From a candidate division WOR-1 bacterium RIFOXYB2_FULL_36_35 (lineage in GTDB: Bacteria > Margulisbacteria > WOR-1 > XYC2-FULL-46-14 > XYC2-FULL-37-10), in NCBI GenBank assembly GCA_001771505.1, contig MEUA01000017.1, positions 85,479-149,478 of the forward strand: DNA of 64,000 nucleotides, in the 5' to 3' direction. The stretch's first letter is position 1, and each line of letters opens with the position of its first letter. The position numbers and the translations under genes are program-made. Shown one piece after another: positions 17,060 to 25,448 of this stretch. The notes beneath the pieces were generated by a model. The model saw nothing but the letters and a program-made list of their open reading frames with translations. It did no database searches and was not told the origin of the DNA.

Positions 17060-17916
17060 TGCAATCACATCTTCAAGAATTCATCGACTTCCTAAACTTT
17101 GAAAAAGGGGCTTCAAAGCACACCGTTTCAAATTACAAACGGGATATTCTTCAGTTTTTCAAATTTGTAAAAGATAAAAAAGTTGATCGTGAACTGTTCA
17201 AAAAATATCTGGATCAAATGGAAGAAAAAGGATATTCTCCGTCAACGAGAATGCGCAAGCAAGCTGCGCTCAAAACATTTTTTCATTATCTGATTGCCGA
17301 AGGAAAAATAAAAGAAGATCCAACTTCTGATTTGAAACTTCCAAAATTAGGAAGAAGACTTCCAAAAGCTCTTCCTATTAATGAAGTTTTTTCTATTATA
17401 AAATCAGCCATCAAAAACAAGAGGGATTGGGCAATAATTGAACTTTTGTACGCCACAGGAATGCGTGCTTCGGAATTGATCTCTGTCCAGCTAAATGATG
17501 TAAATTTAGATGCCGGCTTCATTAAATGTACCGGAAAAGGTGATAAAGAAAGAATTGTTCCTGTGGGGGACGCGGCAAAAAAGGCTATCGAGGAATATAT
17601 GAAAGACGAGAGGCCTAAACTTCTTAAAGGGAAAATACAAGACACATTATTCCTTGATAGAAACGGGACTCGGATGTCTAGACAGGCATTATGGAATATT
17701 ATCAAAAAATATGTTTTAAAGTCGGGAATAAGGCTCAAAACTTCTACGCACACTTTTCGTCATTCATTTGCGACTCATCTGTTAGAAAGAGGGGCTGATA
17801 TTAGAACGGTTCAGGAGATGCTTGGACATTCCAATATTGCTACGACTGAAATTTATACGTCAGTATCGCGTGAAAGGCTAAAGAAAATTTATATGAAAGC
17901 ACATCCCAGAGCCTGA
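17059..17916 (+). CDS. xerC: Tyrosine recombinase, XerC/XerD type
   Basis: The protein has 285 residues, with an N-terminal SAM-like DNA-binding domain (about 1-90) and a C-terminal catalytic domain. The catalytic residues are visible: R136 in ATGMRASEL, K in TGKGDKERIV, H-x-x-R in HTFRHSF, H in LGHSNIATT and the nucleophile Y in EIYT. Length and lack of phage neighbours fit the housekeeping enzyme that resolves chromosome dimers at dif, rather than a phage or integron integrase. It sits last in the peptidase-NUDIX-xerC operon, and a full family-1 repeat begins at its stop codon. XerC versus XerD cannot be decided without the rest of the genome. Confidence 0.9.
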   Translation: MQSHLQEFIDFLNFEKGASKHTVSNYKRDILQFFKFVKDKKVDRELFKKYLDQMEEKGYSPSTRMRKQAALKTFFHYLIAEGKIKEDPTSDLKLPKLGRRLPKALPINEVFSIIKSAIKNKRDWAIIELLYATGMRASELISVQLNDVNLDAGFIKCTGKGDKERIVPVGDAAKKAIEEYMKDERPKLLKGKIQDTLFLDRNGTRMSRQALWNIIKKYVLKSGIRLKTSTHTFRHSFATHLLERGADIRTVQEMLGHSNIATTEIYTSVSRERLKKIYMKAHPRA

Positions 17917-18043
17917 TTAACCCCGATTATTCACCCCGATTAGGAAATCGGCGTTCATACCTGGGAAAATTTCCAACATTCTGCTAGAATTCTGTTAGTC
18001 TATGAATCATTGGGGTTTACTCGAGGTATAAATAATCGGGGTA
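17917..18043. repeat. Family-1 repeat, full but decayed copy
   Basis: It begins TTAACCCCGATTATTCACCC directly after the xerC stop, contains the core (CATACCTGGGAAAATTTCCAA through GAATTCTG) and has a decayed right end TATGAATCATTGGGGTTTA. An additional AATAATCGGGGT lies at 18031-18042, just before the folC -10 box. Confidence 0.85.
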
Positions 18044-18051
18044 ATATCTGA

Positions 18052-18057
18052 TATAAT
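18052..18057 (+). promoter_or_regulatory. -10 element of folC
   Basis: TATAAT is six bases before the ATG and lies just downstream of the end of a family-1 repeat. There is no ribosome-binding site, so the message is probably leaderless. Confidence 0.5.
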
Positions 18058-18063
18058 CTTTTT

Positions 18064-19239
18064 ATGCTTGACTTTGACACGACTAATATAAATCTTGGTT
18101 TAGAGCGGGTCTCCGTCGCTCTTGAAGAACTCGGCAATCCTCATCTAAAATTCCCCGCAATCCATGTTGCAGGGACAAACGGAAAAGGTTCTGTTTGCGC
18201 AATGACCGCCTCTATATTAAAAGAAACAGGCTATAAAATCGGACTTTTTACCTCCCCCCATCTTTTAAAGTGGAATGAGAGGATCAAGGTTGATGGGGTG
18301 GATATATCAGATGAGGATTTTGAGAGGTTAGAGGCAACTATTGTAAGGGATATAAGGGGTGTAAGGGGTCAGGATTCTGAACCCTTACTACAATCTATCA
18401 GTCAACACTTACCATCCATCCACCAATTAACCCCCTTTGAGGTCATCACCTGCATGGCCTTTCAATATTTTGCGGAACAAAAAGTGGATATTGCAGTTAT
18501 TGAGGTTGGAATGGGAGGGCGACTTGATGCTACAAATGTGGTGAAATCGATTGTAACCGTTATTACAAATATTGATTTTGATCATACACGGTATTTAGGA
18601 GATACAATTCAAAAAATCGCTTATGAAAAATCTGGAATTATAAAGTCAGGGATTCCTGTTGTTACCGCGGAACAAAAAACAGAGGCTTTGAAAGTTTTTA
18701 GAAAAGTTGCGGTGGAAAATCTATCACCTCTGCATGTAGTAGAACCACAATCTCATGAAGGGAAACATATTTTTGAGGAAGAAAAATATTTTTTAAAATT
18801 AAATTTGCCTATAATTTTAAAAGTTATTGATTTACTTAGAGATAAAAAATATTTAATAAGCGATGAAAACTTGAAAGAAGGAATAACTAAAACAAAATGG
18901 CCGGCCCGCTTTCAGATAATTTCAAGAAATCCTTTAACTATTGTTGATGGAGCGCATAATCCGGCAGGCATGAAAATCTTGAAAGAATTTTTATTAAGCT
19001 TAGGAATGAGGGAGAAATTTACCATAGTCTTTGGTTCTCAGGAGGATAAAGATTCTAATTCAATGATTGATATTTTATCTGAGATATCAGATTCCATAAT
19101 AGAAGCGCAGTCTTCACACCCAAAAGCAAAAAAAGCTCCGTTTACAGTTAAAGAGGCAATTCAGACTGCAAAAGCCAAAGGAAAACCGATCCTTATTACA
19201 GGTTCGTTATTTATAGCCGCGGAAGCTTTAATAGTATAG
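18064..19239 (+). CDS. folC: Folylpolyglutamate/dihydrofolate synthase
   Basis: A Mur-ligase-like enzyme that adds glutamate to folates (and possibly to dihydropteroate). The P-loop is GTNGKGSV near residue 37. The SPHLLKWNERIKV motif, EVGMGGRLDATN near 155, TNIDFDHT and the C-terminal IVDGAHNPAGM are present. Two oddities appear. About 20 extra residues (GVRGQDSEPLLQSISQH region, 18350-18420) sit before LTPFEVITC. The L-x-G-x-H-Q-x-x-N-A segment that normally follows the central lobe is missing, with LNLPIILKVIDLLRD in its place. Total length is 391, against a usual 420-430. It may be active but altered. Confidence 0.88.
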   Translation: MLDFDTTNINLGLERVSVALEELGNPHLKFPAIHVAGTNGKGSVCAMTASILKETGYKIGLFTSPHLLKWNERIKVDGVDISDEDFERLEATIVRDIRGVRGQDSEPLLQSISQHLPSIHQLTPFEVITCMAFQYFAEQKVDIAVIEVGMGGRLDATNVVKSIVTVITNIDFDHTRYLGDTIQKIAYEKSGIIKSGIPVVTAEQKTEALKVFRKVAVENLSPLHVVEPQSHEGKHIFEEEKYFLKLNLPIILKVIDLLRDKKYLISDENLKEGITKTKWPARFQIISRNPLTIVDGAHNPAGMKILKEFLLSLGMREKFTIVFGSQEDKDSNSMIDILSEISDSIIEAQSSHPKAKKAPFTVKEAIQTAKAKGKPILITGSLFIAAEALIV

Positions 19240-19252
19240 AAATTTAGATTTT

Positions 19253-19543
19253 TTATCTCTTTTTATTTTTCGAAGATTTCTTTTTAGATGTTTTTTTGTG
19301 GAATTTATGCGTAGTTTCGATCATCTTTTCAAATTCTTTTATTATAGGTTCCGGAATCCATTTTTCTCCGCATTGTTCACAGACATAAGCGCTTACATTT
19401 TCCATCAAATAAAGCTTTCCGTTCTCAATCTCTTCAAGGTTTACTTTTTCAGCTTTTAATATGCCTCCGCAAGCCTGGCAATTTCCTGCTGAGAGTTGAA
19501 ACGCCTCTTCCATTTCGTCGTGGATATTATCCTTGTCTGCCAT
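19253..19543 (-). CDS. Small zinc-ribbon protein, YgiT type
   Basis: A 96-residue protein with two CxxC pairs, CQACGG near residue 22 and CEQCGE near residue 55, as in YgiT-type zinc fingers. These form the N-terminal half of MqsA antitoxins. The helix-turn-helix half of MqsA is absent: the C-terminus is a Lys-rich tail (KKTSKKKSSKNKKR). No MqsR/HicA-like toxin gene is adjacent, so an antitoxin role is not supported. It converges on folC with 13 bases between. Confidence 0.75.
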   Translation of the reverse strand: MADKDNIHDEMEEAFQLSAGNCQACGGILKAEKVNLEEIENGKLYLMENVSAYVCEQCGEKWIPEPIIKEFEKMIETTHKFHKKTSKKKSSKNKKR

Positions 19544-19640
19544 TTCCGACGATTATACCTTTCAATGCTTTAATTGGCAAGCCTTCTTTAATTTTTAAGA
19601 GTTTCATGTTAAAATTAATAAAGAAAAGGAGAGTCTAGAA

Positions 19641-20699
19641 ATGTCAAAATCATATAAAATTGCTGTAATTGGTGGAGACGGAACAGGCCCTGAAGTTGTT
19701 GCCGAGGGGATAAAAGTTTTGGGAGCTGTCTCCGTTAAATTCGGGATGAAATTTGATTATACTCATTTTGATTTTGGAGGAGAGCGTTATAAAAAGACGG
19801 GAGAGACACTCCCTCCTTCTGCCGTTTCCGACCTGAAAAAATTTGATGCAATATACCTTGGCGCTATCGGGCATCCTGATGTTAAACCAGGTATTTTAGA
19901 AAAGGGGATTCTTCTGGCTCTTCGTTTTGCTTTGGATCAGTACATCAATCTTAGGCCTGTAAAACTTTATCCGAATGTTTGGACCCCTATTAAAGATAAA
20001 GGCCCTGAGCATATAGATTTTGTTGTTGTCCGCGAAAACACAGAAGGGCTCTATGTTGGAACAGGCGGATATTTAAAACAAGGGACCCCTGATGAAGTTG
20101 CGACTCAAGTTTCAATAAATACCAGAAAAGGGGTTGAGAGATGTCTCCGTTATGCTTTTGAATATTGTAGAAAGAGAAATAAGAGAAAACAGCTTACACT
20201 TGTCGGAAAGACAAATGTTTTAACTTATGCTTTTGATCTTTGGGAGAGGGCATTTCATGAAATAGGGGAGAAGGATTATAAAGATATAAAGCGTGAATAT
20301 GCGCATGTTGACGCGACCTGCATGTGGTTTGTGAAAAATCCTGAGTGGTTTGATGTTGTTGTAACAGACAATCTCTTTGGAGATATAATTACCGATCTTG
20401 GGGCGATGATTCAAGGGGGGATGGGAATTGCAGCGGGTGGAAATATCAATCCGGAAGGGGTCTCCATGTTTGAACCTATAGGAGGCTCTGCTCCAAAATA
20501 TACAGGCAAAAATGTAATAAATCCCTTAGCTGCGATAGGGGCGGCGCAGATGATGCTTGAAACCGTAAGAGAGGCAAAGGCTGCCGACGCCATAGAACAG
20601 GCAATAATTAAAGTTGTACAAAAGATGCCGTCTCAAGCTGCAGGGAAGATGGGGATGTCGACGACGGAAGTTGGGGATGCTGTTGCTGCAGCTATTTAA
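19641..20699 (+). CDS. leuB: 3-isopropylmalate dehydrogenase
   Basis: A 352-residue beta-decarboxylating dehydrogenase that converts 3-isopropylmalate to 2-oxoisocaproate with [14 protein letters not shown] at residues 10-20, [21 protein letters not shown] near 133, the KTNVL motif, [16 protein letters not shown] near 243 and [15 protein letters not shown] near 280 are present. The substrate loop ([13 protein letters not shown]) fits the 3-isopropylmalate rather than the isocitrate enzyme, and leuA nearby supports this. An AAAGGAG lies 10 bases before the ATG. The enzyme could also be a tartrate/malate-type homologue, which I judge less likely. Confidence 0.88.
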   Translation: MSKSYKIAVIGGDGTGPEVVAEGIKVLGAVSVKFGMKFDYTHFDFGGERYKKTGETLPPSAVSDLKKFDAIYLGAIGHPDVKPGILEKGILLALRFALDQYINLRPVKLYPNVWTPIKDKGPEHIDFVVVRENTEGLYVGTGGYLKQGTPDEVATQVSINTRKGVERCLRYAFEYCRKRNKRKQLTLVGKTNVLTYAFDLWERAFHEIGEKDYKDIKREYAHVDATCMWFVKNPEWFDVVVTDNLFGDIITDLGAMIQGGMGIAAGGNINPEGVSMFEPIGGSAPKYTGKNVINPLAAIGAAQMMLETVREAKAADAIEQAIIKVVQKMPSQAAGKMGMSTTEVGDAVAAAI

Positions 20700-20726
20700 T
20701 TTTTAAGGATTCTCAAGAGGTTTTCT

Positions 20727-20767
20727 CACCCTTTGACAAGCTCAGGGTGACATTTCGCAATAGTCCC
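20727..20767. repeat. Family-2 related hairpin repeat
   Basis: A near-identical copy of 13443-13483 (CACCC, then a tract ending CAAGCTCAGGGTGACATTTCG), ending in AATAGTCCC. It lies between leuB and ddl. Confidence 0.7.
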
Positions 20768-20832
20768 ACATTCCTTAAAATCCCCAAGATTTTTCATTCT
20801 TTTCCTGCTAAAATAGATCAAATATATTTTTT

Positions 20833-21783
20833 ATGCCGATTAAATCTTTAAAAAAAAATAAAATTGCGGTCATTGCCGGTGGGTGGTCGGGGGAGAGAGA
20901 TGTCTCTTTACGATCGGGGAAGAGGGTCTTTGATTCTTTAAAAAAACAGGGTTTTGATGTTGTCCAATTTGATCTTGAAGAAGATCTGATTTCAAGACTT
21001 AAGAAGAAAAAAATTGATGTTGCTTTCCTTGCCTTACATGGAAAGTACGGGGAAGATGGTACAATCCAGGGCCTTCTTGAAATAGCTAAAATTCCGTATA
21101 CAGGATCAAAAGTTTTAGCCTCTGCTCTTGCTATGGATAAAGTTGCGGCCAAGCGTGTTTTTGAGTCATGTGGTATTCCGACCGCAAAGTTTATTAGGAT
21201 TGATAATTTCAGACTCCGTGATAAAAAAAGCCTTTCAGATGAAGTGGTGCGTATAAAAAGTATTTTCCCTTTCCCCCTTGTGTTAAAGCCTGTTTCTGAA
21301 GGGTCGAGCCTTGGTGTCTCTATTATAAAAAAAAGAGAAGACTTTGAAAAAGTTTTAAAAAAGACAATAAAAAAACATGATGATTGTTTTGTTGAAGAAT
21401 ATATAAAAGGGAGAGAGGTAACTGTGGGTATCTTGGGGGAAAAAATTATCCCCATTCTTGAGCTTGTTCCAAAAAATGAATTTTATGATTATGATGCCAA
21501 GTACTCTGAAGGTGGAACCCAGTTTATTTTACCCGCGAAACTTTCTCCTCCGTTGTACAAGAAAACAGAAGAGATCGCCCTTGCCGCGCATAAGGCCTTG
21601 GGCTGCCGGGGTGTTTCAAGAGTGGATATAATAGTAAGCAATAAAGATCATACTCCTTATGTTTGTGAAATAAATACCATACCGGGGATGACTGATAAGT
21701 CTGATCTTCCCGCTCAGGCGGCTTATGCGGGGATCTCTTTTGATGAGTTGGTTTTAAGAATTTTAGAGAGCGCATTTATTTGA
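20833..21783 (+). CDS. ddl: D-alanine-D-alanine ligase
   Basis: An ATP-grasp enzyme that joins two D-alanines for peptidoglycan precursor synthesis. AGGWSGERDVSLRSG near residue 15, ALHGKYGEDGTIQGLLE near 75, the ATP-grasp Lys in LVLKPVSEGSSLGVSI near 150, EEYIKGREVTVG near 195 and the metal-binding CEINTIPGMT near 280 are all intact. At 316 residues it is the standard length. It is followed by ftsQ with a 4-base overlap (TTGA) and then ftsZ, a partial division-and-cell-wall cluster. No Shine-Dalgarno is visible before the ATG. Confidence 0.95.
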   Translation: MPIKSLKKNKIAVIAGGWSGERDVSLRSGKRVFDSLKKQGFDVVQFDLEEDLISRLKKKKIDVAFLALHGKYGEDGTIQGLLEIAKIPYTGSKVLASALAMDKVAAKRVFESCGIPTAKFIRIDNFRLRDKKSLSDEVVRIKSIFPFPLVLKPVSEGSSLGVSIIKKREDFEKVLKKTIKKHDDCFVEEYIKGREVTVGILGEKIIPILELVPKNEFYDYDAKYSEGGTQFILPAKLSPPLYKKTEEIALAAHKALGCRGVSRVDIIVSNKDHTPYVCEINTIPGMTDKSDLPAQAAYAGISFDELVLRILESAFI

Positions 21784-22595
21784 AAAGAAATGAAAAATTC
21801 GCTTTAATGAAAAAAAATAAAACAGTAAAAAAAAACAGTTATAAAGAAAAAAAACATAGAAGGAAAAAACATCCTTTACTTGCAATAATTCTCTTTGTTT
21901 TTTTTGCCGTTGTTATTTTTGCGTTTCTTATAACTTTGCCTGTTTTTAAAATTAACAATGTTTCTGTCTCTGGCAATGATCTTTTATCTCAAGATGAAGT
22001 TTTACGTCTGGCAAATATACCTGTGGGGGAAAATATTTTTTTGTTTAGATTTGACAACGCCAAAAAAAAATTGATGAATCTTCCTGTTTTAAAAAAAGTT
22101 AGTTTCTTAAGGAGATTTCCTTCCTCTGTTGTTATAAAAGTTGTTGAACGAAAGGTTGCTGTTGTTTGCGTGATAGAAAATCAGTCTTTGATACTAGATG
22201 ATGAAGGTGTGGTGATGAATCCGGAAGGAATTATGGCGGTAGGAGTCTCTTTCCCCGACATAACGGATCTTCCCGTAATTAATGGTCTTGATAAGTCATG
22301 GTTTGAGGGCGGATTAGAACTTCGTTCGGATATTGGCGGAGAGATATTAAATATGCTTGCTGAATTTAAAACTCTGGTGTTGCCAAAAAAACTTAGAATT
22401 GATATTTCTGAAAAAAACAATGCGAAATTGCTTGTCGACGATATCATTAGCATTAAGCTGGGTGAGCTTAACGGGCTTTCTCAAAAAGTTAAAGTATTTG
22501 AAAATATTTATTCAAAAATAAAAGATCGCAAGTATGATATAGAGTATGTTGATGTAAGCGTACCAATGTTTCCTGTTGTAGAATTTAAAGATTGA
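21780..22595 (+). CDS. ftsQ: Cell division protein FtsQ/DivIB
   Basis: A bitopic inner-membrane protein of the divisome. A Lys-rich cytoplasmic N-terminus (about 35 residues) is followed by one membrane helix (LLAIILFVFFAVVIFAFLITL) and a POTRA domain beginning FKINNVSVSGNDLLS. The beta domain follows, including VVIKVVERKVAVV and a late EYVDVSVP strand. The TTG start at 21780 gives a 4-base overlap with ddl; an ATG at 21807 is the alternative. ftsA, normally between ftsQ and ftsZ, is absent here. Confidence 0.88.
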   Translation: MKRNEKFALMKKNKTVKKNSYKEKKHRRKKHPLLAIILFVFFAVVIFAFLITLPVFKINNVSVSGNDLLSQDEVLRLANIPVGENIFLFRFDNAKKKLMNLPVLKKVSFLRRFPSSVVIKVVERKVAVVCVIENQSLILDDEGVVMNPEGIMAVGVSFPDITDLPVINGLDKSWFEGGLELRSDIGGEILNMLAEFKTLVLPKKLRIDISEKNNAKLLVDDIISIKLGELNGLSQKVKVFENIYSKIKDRKYDIEYVDVSVPMFPVVEFKD

Positions 22596-22620
22596 CTTGA
22601 TTTAATTAATCAGTTAAAAT
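22593..22620 (+). promoter_or_regulatory. Promoter of ftsZ, leaderless type
   Basis: TTGACT (22593-22598) and TAAAAT (22615-22620) have a 16-base spacer and overlap the ftsQ stop. Transcription would start close to the ATG at 22631, which argues for that codon rather than the ATG at 22619 that lies inside the -10 box. Confidence 0.55.
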
Positions 22621-22630
22621 GCAAAAAAAT

Positions 22631-23674
22631 ATGAATGATAAGAGTAATAAAAATTTCGCGACTATAAAAGTTTTTGGAGTTGGTGGTGGAGGGACTAATG
22701 CCGTAAACAGGATGATTGGTTCCGGAGTAGTAGGTGTTGAATTCTGGGGGATAAATACTGATAACCAGGCTCTTTTTGTCTCTTTGGCGGACAATCGATT
22801 GCAAATTGGAAATAAACTGACAAAAGGATTGGGGGCGGGGTCTAATCCGGAAGTTGGACAGAAAGGGGCTGAAGAATCAAGAGAAGAGATAAGAGAAGCT
22901 TTGACTGGCGCAGATATGGTTTTTTTGACTGCGGGAATGGGTGGTGGGACGGGGACAGGGGCTTCTCCTATTATTGCTGAGATTGCTAAAGAACTTGGTA
23001 TGCTTACCATTGCGGTAGTTACCAAGCCTTTTCGATTTGAGGGTCCGGTTCGCATAGCTCAGGCAGAAGCAGGGGTAGCTCTCCTTAAAGAAAAAGTCGA
23101 TGCGCTAATTGTTATTCCAAATGACAAGCTTTTACAGGTTGTTGAACGCAAGACCTCTATTATTGATGCTTTTAAAATTGCTGATGATGTTTTAAGGCAG
23201 GGAGTAAAAGGGATCTCTGATCTTATTACAGTCCCCGGATTAATAAATCTTGATTTTGCCGATGTTCGCACAATAATGTATGAGGCAGGTTCTGCCATGA
23301 TGGGAATTGGAACGGGATCCGGCGAAAATCGGGCGACAGAAGCGGCGGAACAAGCTATCTCAAGTCCTCTTCTTGAAGAGACAATTACAGGCGCCAAGGG
23401 GGTTATATTTAATGTAACTGGTGGATCGGATCTCACCCTTTATGAGGTTAATGATGCGGCTGAAGTAATTTATAATGCAGTTGATCCTGATGCAAATATT
23501 ATTTTTGGAGCTGTGATAGATGAAAAATTACAGGGTGAAGTTATGGTAACAGTTATTGCAACCGGATTTAAACCGGGAGCCCAACAAAAAGAAAAAAAAT
23601 CAATTCCAACAGTTATACAAAATACGGCCCATGGGAAAGAACATATAGAATTGCCTTCTTTTATGAGAGTATAA
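22631..23674 (+). CDS. ftsZ: Cell division GTPase FtsZ
   Basis: FtsZ polymerises into the Z ring with GTP. The tubulin signature [10 protein letters not shown], the N-terminal [16 protein letters not shown], and [11 protein letters not shown] (T7 loop region) are intact. The protein ends with a short linker and ELPSFMRV, a recognisable C-terminal peptide that in other bacteria binds FtsA or ZipA/SepF. The linker is very short. I favour the ATG at 22631 because of the promoter placement; an in-frame ATG lies four codons earlier. No ftsA is adjacent. Confidence 0.97.
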   Translation: MNDKSNKNFATIKVFGVGGGGTNAVNRMIGSGVVGVEFWGINTDNQALFVSLADNRLQIGNKLTKGLGAGSNPEVGQKGAEESREEIREALTGADMVFLTAGMGGGTGTGASPIIAEIAKELGMLTIAVVTKPFRFEGPVRIAQAEAGVALLKEKVDALIVIPNDKLLQVVERKTSIIDAFKIADDVLRQGVKGISDLITVPGLINLDFADVRTIMYEAGSAMMGIGTGSGENRATEAAEQAISSPLLEETITGAKGVIFNVTGGSDLTLYEVNDAAEVIYNAVDPDANIIFGAVIDEKLQGEVMVTVIATGFKPGAQQKEKKSIPTVIQNTAHGKEHIELPSFMRV

Positions 23675-23704
23675 AAAAAACGGTTATAAGGGTATAAAAA
23701 GCAG

Positions 23705-23732
23705 TTGCAGTGGGAGAAAAATTTGTTATAAT
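23705..23732 (+). promoter_or_regulatory. Promoter of the surface lipoprotein gene, with long leader
   Basis: TTGCAG (23705-23710) and TATAAT (23727-23732) have a 16-base spacer. The start codon is at 23847, so the leader is about 105 bases. The leader includes AGGAGGTGAATCCTAAGAG (from about 23763), an unused perfect Shine-Dalgarno core, and a second one (AGAGGAGG) just before the start. Confidence 0.55.
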
Positions 23733-23846
23733 ACGTGCCAGAGATTTGGAAAAATTTTATACAGGAGGTGAATCCTAAGAGAAATAAATTTAAGTTTTTT
23801 TGTTTTTCAATAGTCTGTTTGATTGATTATATAAGAGGAGGCCACA

Positions 23847-25382
23847 ATGAAAAGACATCTATTAGTAAGCTGCTTAATTCTTTTGTTGGGAGCTTTTGTG
23901 TTAGCAGGATGCAGCCAGGAAAAACCGAGTATCTCTACGACAAATGCTCAGCCATCGGGAATAAAAATTAAAGGGACTGTTTATACTAATGAGCTTTCAG
24001 GTGCAAGAGGGGATGTTCTTAGTGGAGCATTTGTTTATTTGTCAGGCGCAGCCACAACCAGCGCTACAGCAACAAATTCATTGGGAGAATATTCTTTTGT
24101 AAATGTTACTGATGGTGATTATACAATTGTAGCATCGGCCGAAGGACATCAAAGAGTTTCTACGACAACAGTTTTAATTAAATCTGATTTAGTTGATGTT
24201 ACTGATAATTGTGTTGAGGTTGACGACATTGTGTTGGATTCATCTCCTGTAATTTTGTCTTATTCTCCTACACCTAATACTGAAATAAGTAGAAATCCGA
24301 CGTTTGTCGTTACATTTAACGAAACAATGGATGCTTTTTCAGTTCTTCCAAAACTAACAATTACAGGGATTAGAGCTTCTGTTTCAGATAATGGATCTAT
24401 TCCTCTGGCCGCTTCTTGGAATGCGAGTAAAACCGTATTGACTTTGACCACTCAGGCAACTCTTCCCGCAAATACGACTTGTACTTTAGAGGTTGATTCT
24501 ACGAGTACGGCAGTTGATACCGCTGGCTATAGCTTAGTTGCCGGACAAGCAGGAGCTAATGAATTAGGACAATCTTTAAAAGCCGACTATAGCATAGATG
24601 TTGGCGGATTGCCTGGAGCGCCGTCGAATCTATCTATTTCTACTCTTAATAACAAGATCATAACAAGTGATGCTTCCGGCGCAGATTTTGCAGATGCAAT
24701 AACTGGCACTAACAATGTGCAGCTATACTGGAAACAATCTACAGGAGAAGTTTCAGGATATAAAGTTTATGTTAATGACGTGAGTACAAATAATTATAGA
24801 TATTTAACAAATACTATTGCTTGTAATCCTACTGTAACATTGAATCAAATTATGAATGCTTTGTATGGAAATGTTATGGCGAGTTTTGATCCTTTGTATA
24901 CTGGAAAGATTCCTTTTGTGAACAATCCCCTGTATGTTAAAGTTGTCGCTTACAATGGAGATGGGGAATCCGTGTCTTCAGAGGCTGCTGTATCAGAATT
25001 AAATCCTCCAAATGTAGCGACTGGGCTGGCTTCCAATTTTGATGCTGCCAATCCAAAAGGGAGAACTATTTTAACTAATGGTTATGATTTGCCTGCAATT
25101 ACAGGATCAGATACTGGAGTGGCTTATATAGTTTTCAATGAGCCTCTTAATGCTGCATCAGTAACAACTTCAAACATTACTTTGGAAGGGAGTCCTGGGG
25201 CTTTGGTCTTTTCCGTTTTGACTCAAAGCTCTTCTGATTTAGGGGCAGCAGCAGCTGATGATTTTTCAATTGTAAGGATATCTTCGAGTGATAATATAAC
25301 AGGCAAGAAAGTTTATATAAAAGGGGTGACAGATTTAGCTGGAAATTCTGTTGCTGCCGGGGAACAACTTACTCTTAACTAA
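23847..25382 (+). CDS. Surface lipoprotein with carboxypeptidase-regulatory-like and Ig-like domains
   Basis: A 511-residue secreted lipoprotein: signal peptide to L-A-G-C with the acylated Cys at 22. Residues about 35-130 resemble a carboxypeptidase-regulatory-like beta-sandwich (IKGTVYTNELSG, NSLGEYSFVNVTDGDYTIVASAEGH). Residues about 133-250 form a bacterial Ig-like (SbsA/Big_5 type) domain (SYSPTPNTEISRNPTFVVTFNETMD). Residues about 255-390 look fibronectin-III-like (GAPSNLSIS, SGYKVYVND, YVKVVAYNGDGES). The end has a second Ig-like piece (GVAYIVFNEPLNAASV). A strong AGAGGAGG precedes the ATG. It is probably a cell-surface structural or adhesive protein. It lies upstream of the SLH-barrel gene. 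Confidence 0.88.
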   Translation: MKRHLLVSCLILLLGAFVLAGCSQEKPSISTTNAQPSGIKIKGTVYTNELSGARGDVLSGAFVYLSGAATTSATATNSLGEYSFVNVTDGDYTIVASAEGHQRVSTTTVLIKSDLVDVTDNCVEVDDIVLDSSPVILSYSPTPNTEISRNPTFVVTFNETMDAFSVLPKLTITGIRASVSDNGSIPLAASWNASKTVLTLTTQATLPANTTCTLEVDSTSTAVDTAGYSLVAGQAGANELGQSLKADYSIDVGGLPGAPSNLSISTLNNKIITSDASGADFADAITGTNNVQLYWKQSTGEVSGYKVYVNDVSTNNYRYLTNTIACNPTVTLNQIMNALYGNVMASFDPLYTGKIPFVNNPLYVKVVAYNGDGESVSSEAAVSELNPPNVATGLASNFDAANPKGRTILTNGYDLPAITGSDTGVAYIVFNEPLNAASVTTSNITLEGSPGALVFSVLTQSSSDLGAAAADDFSIVRISSSDNITGKKVYIKGVTDLAGNSVAAGEQLTLN

Positions 25383-25388
25383 GGCTAG

Positions 25389-25417
25389 CCCCCACACCAA
25401 AGATTTTGGTGTGGGGG
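25389..25417. repeat. Perfect hairpin between two surface protein genes
   Basis: Perfect 13-bp arms, CCCCCACACCAAA (25389-25401) and TTTGGTGTGGGGG (25405-25417), have a 3-base loop. There is no T-run after it, so it is more likely an mRNA-stabilising or attenuating hairpin than a simple terminator. Confidence 0.6.
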
Positions 25418-25448
25418 TGAATCTTCCACTATGCGGGGAGGTAAGGTA

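Noticed and set aside
17059-17916. Tyrosine recombinase as a sign of an integrated element
   Set aside because: No phage or integron genes, no attachment-site repeats and no tRNA nearby; it sits in an operon with housekeeping genes, so XerC/D is more likely.
19253-19543. Zinc-ribbon gene as the antitoxin of a toxin-antitoxin pair
   Set aside because: The DNA-binding half of MqsA is missing and no toxin gene is adjacent.
23735-23971. A 78-codon frame starting at a GTG upstream of the surface lipoprotein
   Set aside because: It overlaps the strong lipoprotein signal peptide in another frame, has no family character and no ribosome-binding site; the lipoprotein start is well supported.
25389-25417. 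Perfect hairpin as a rho-independent terminator
   Set aside because: There is no T-run after the stem, so I listed it as a repeat with unknown role.
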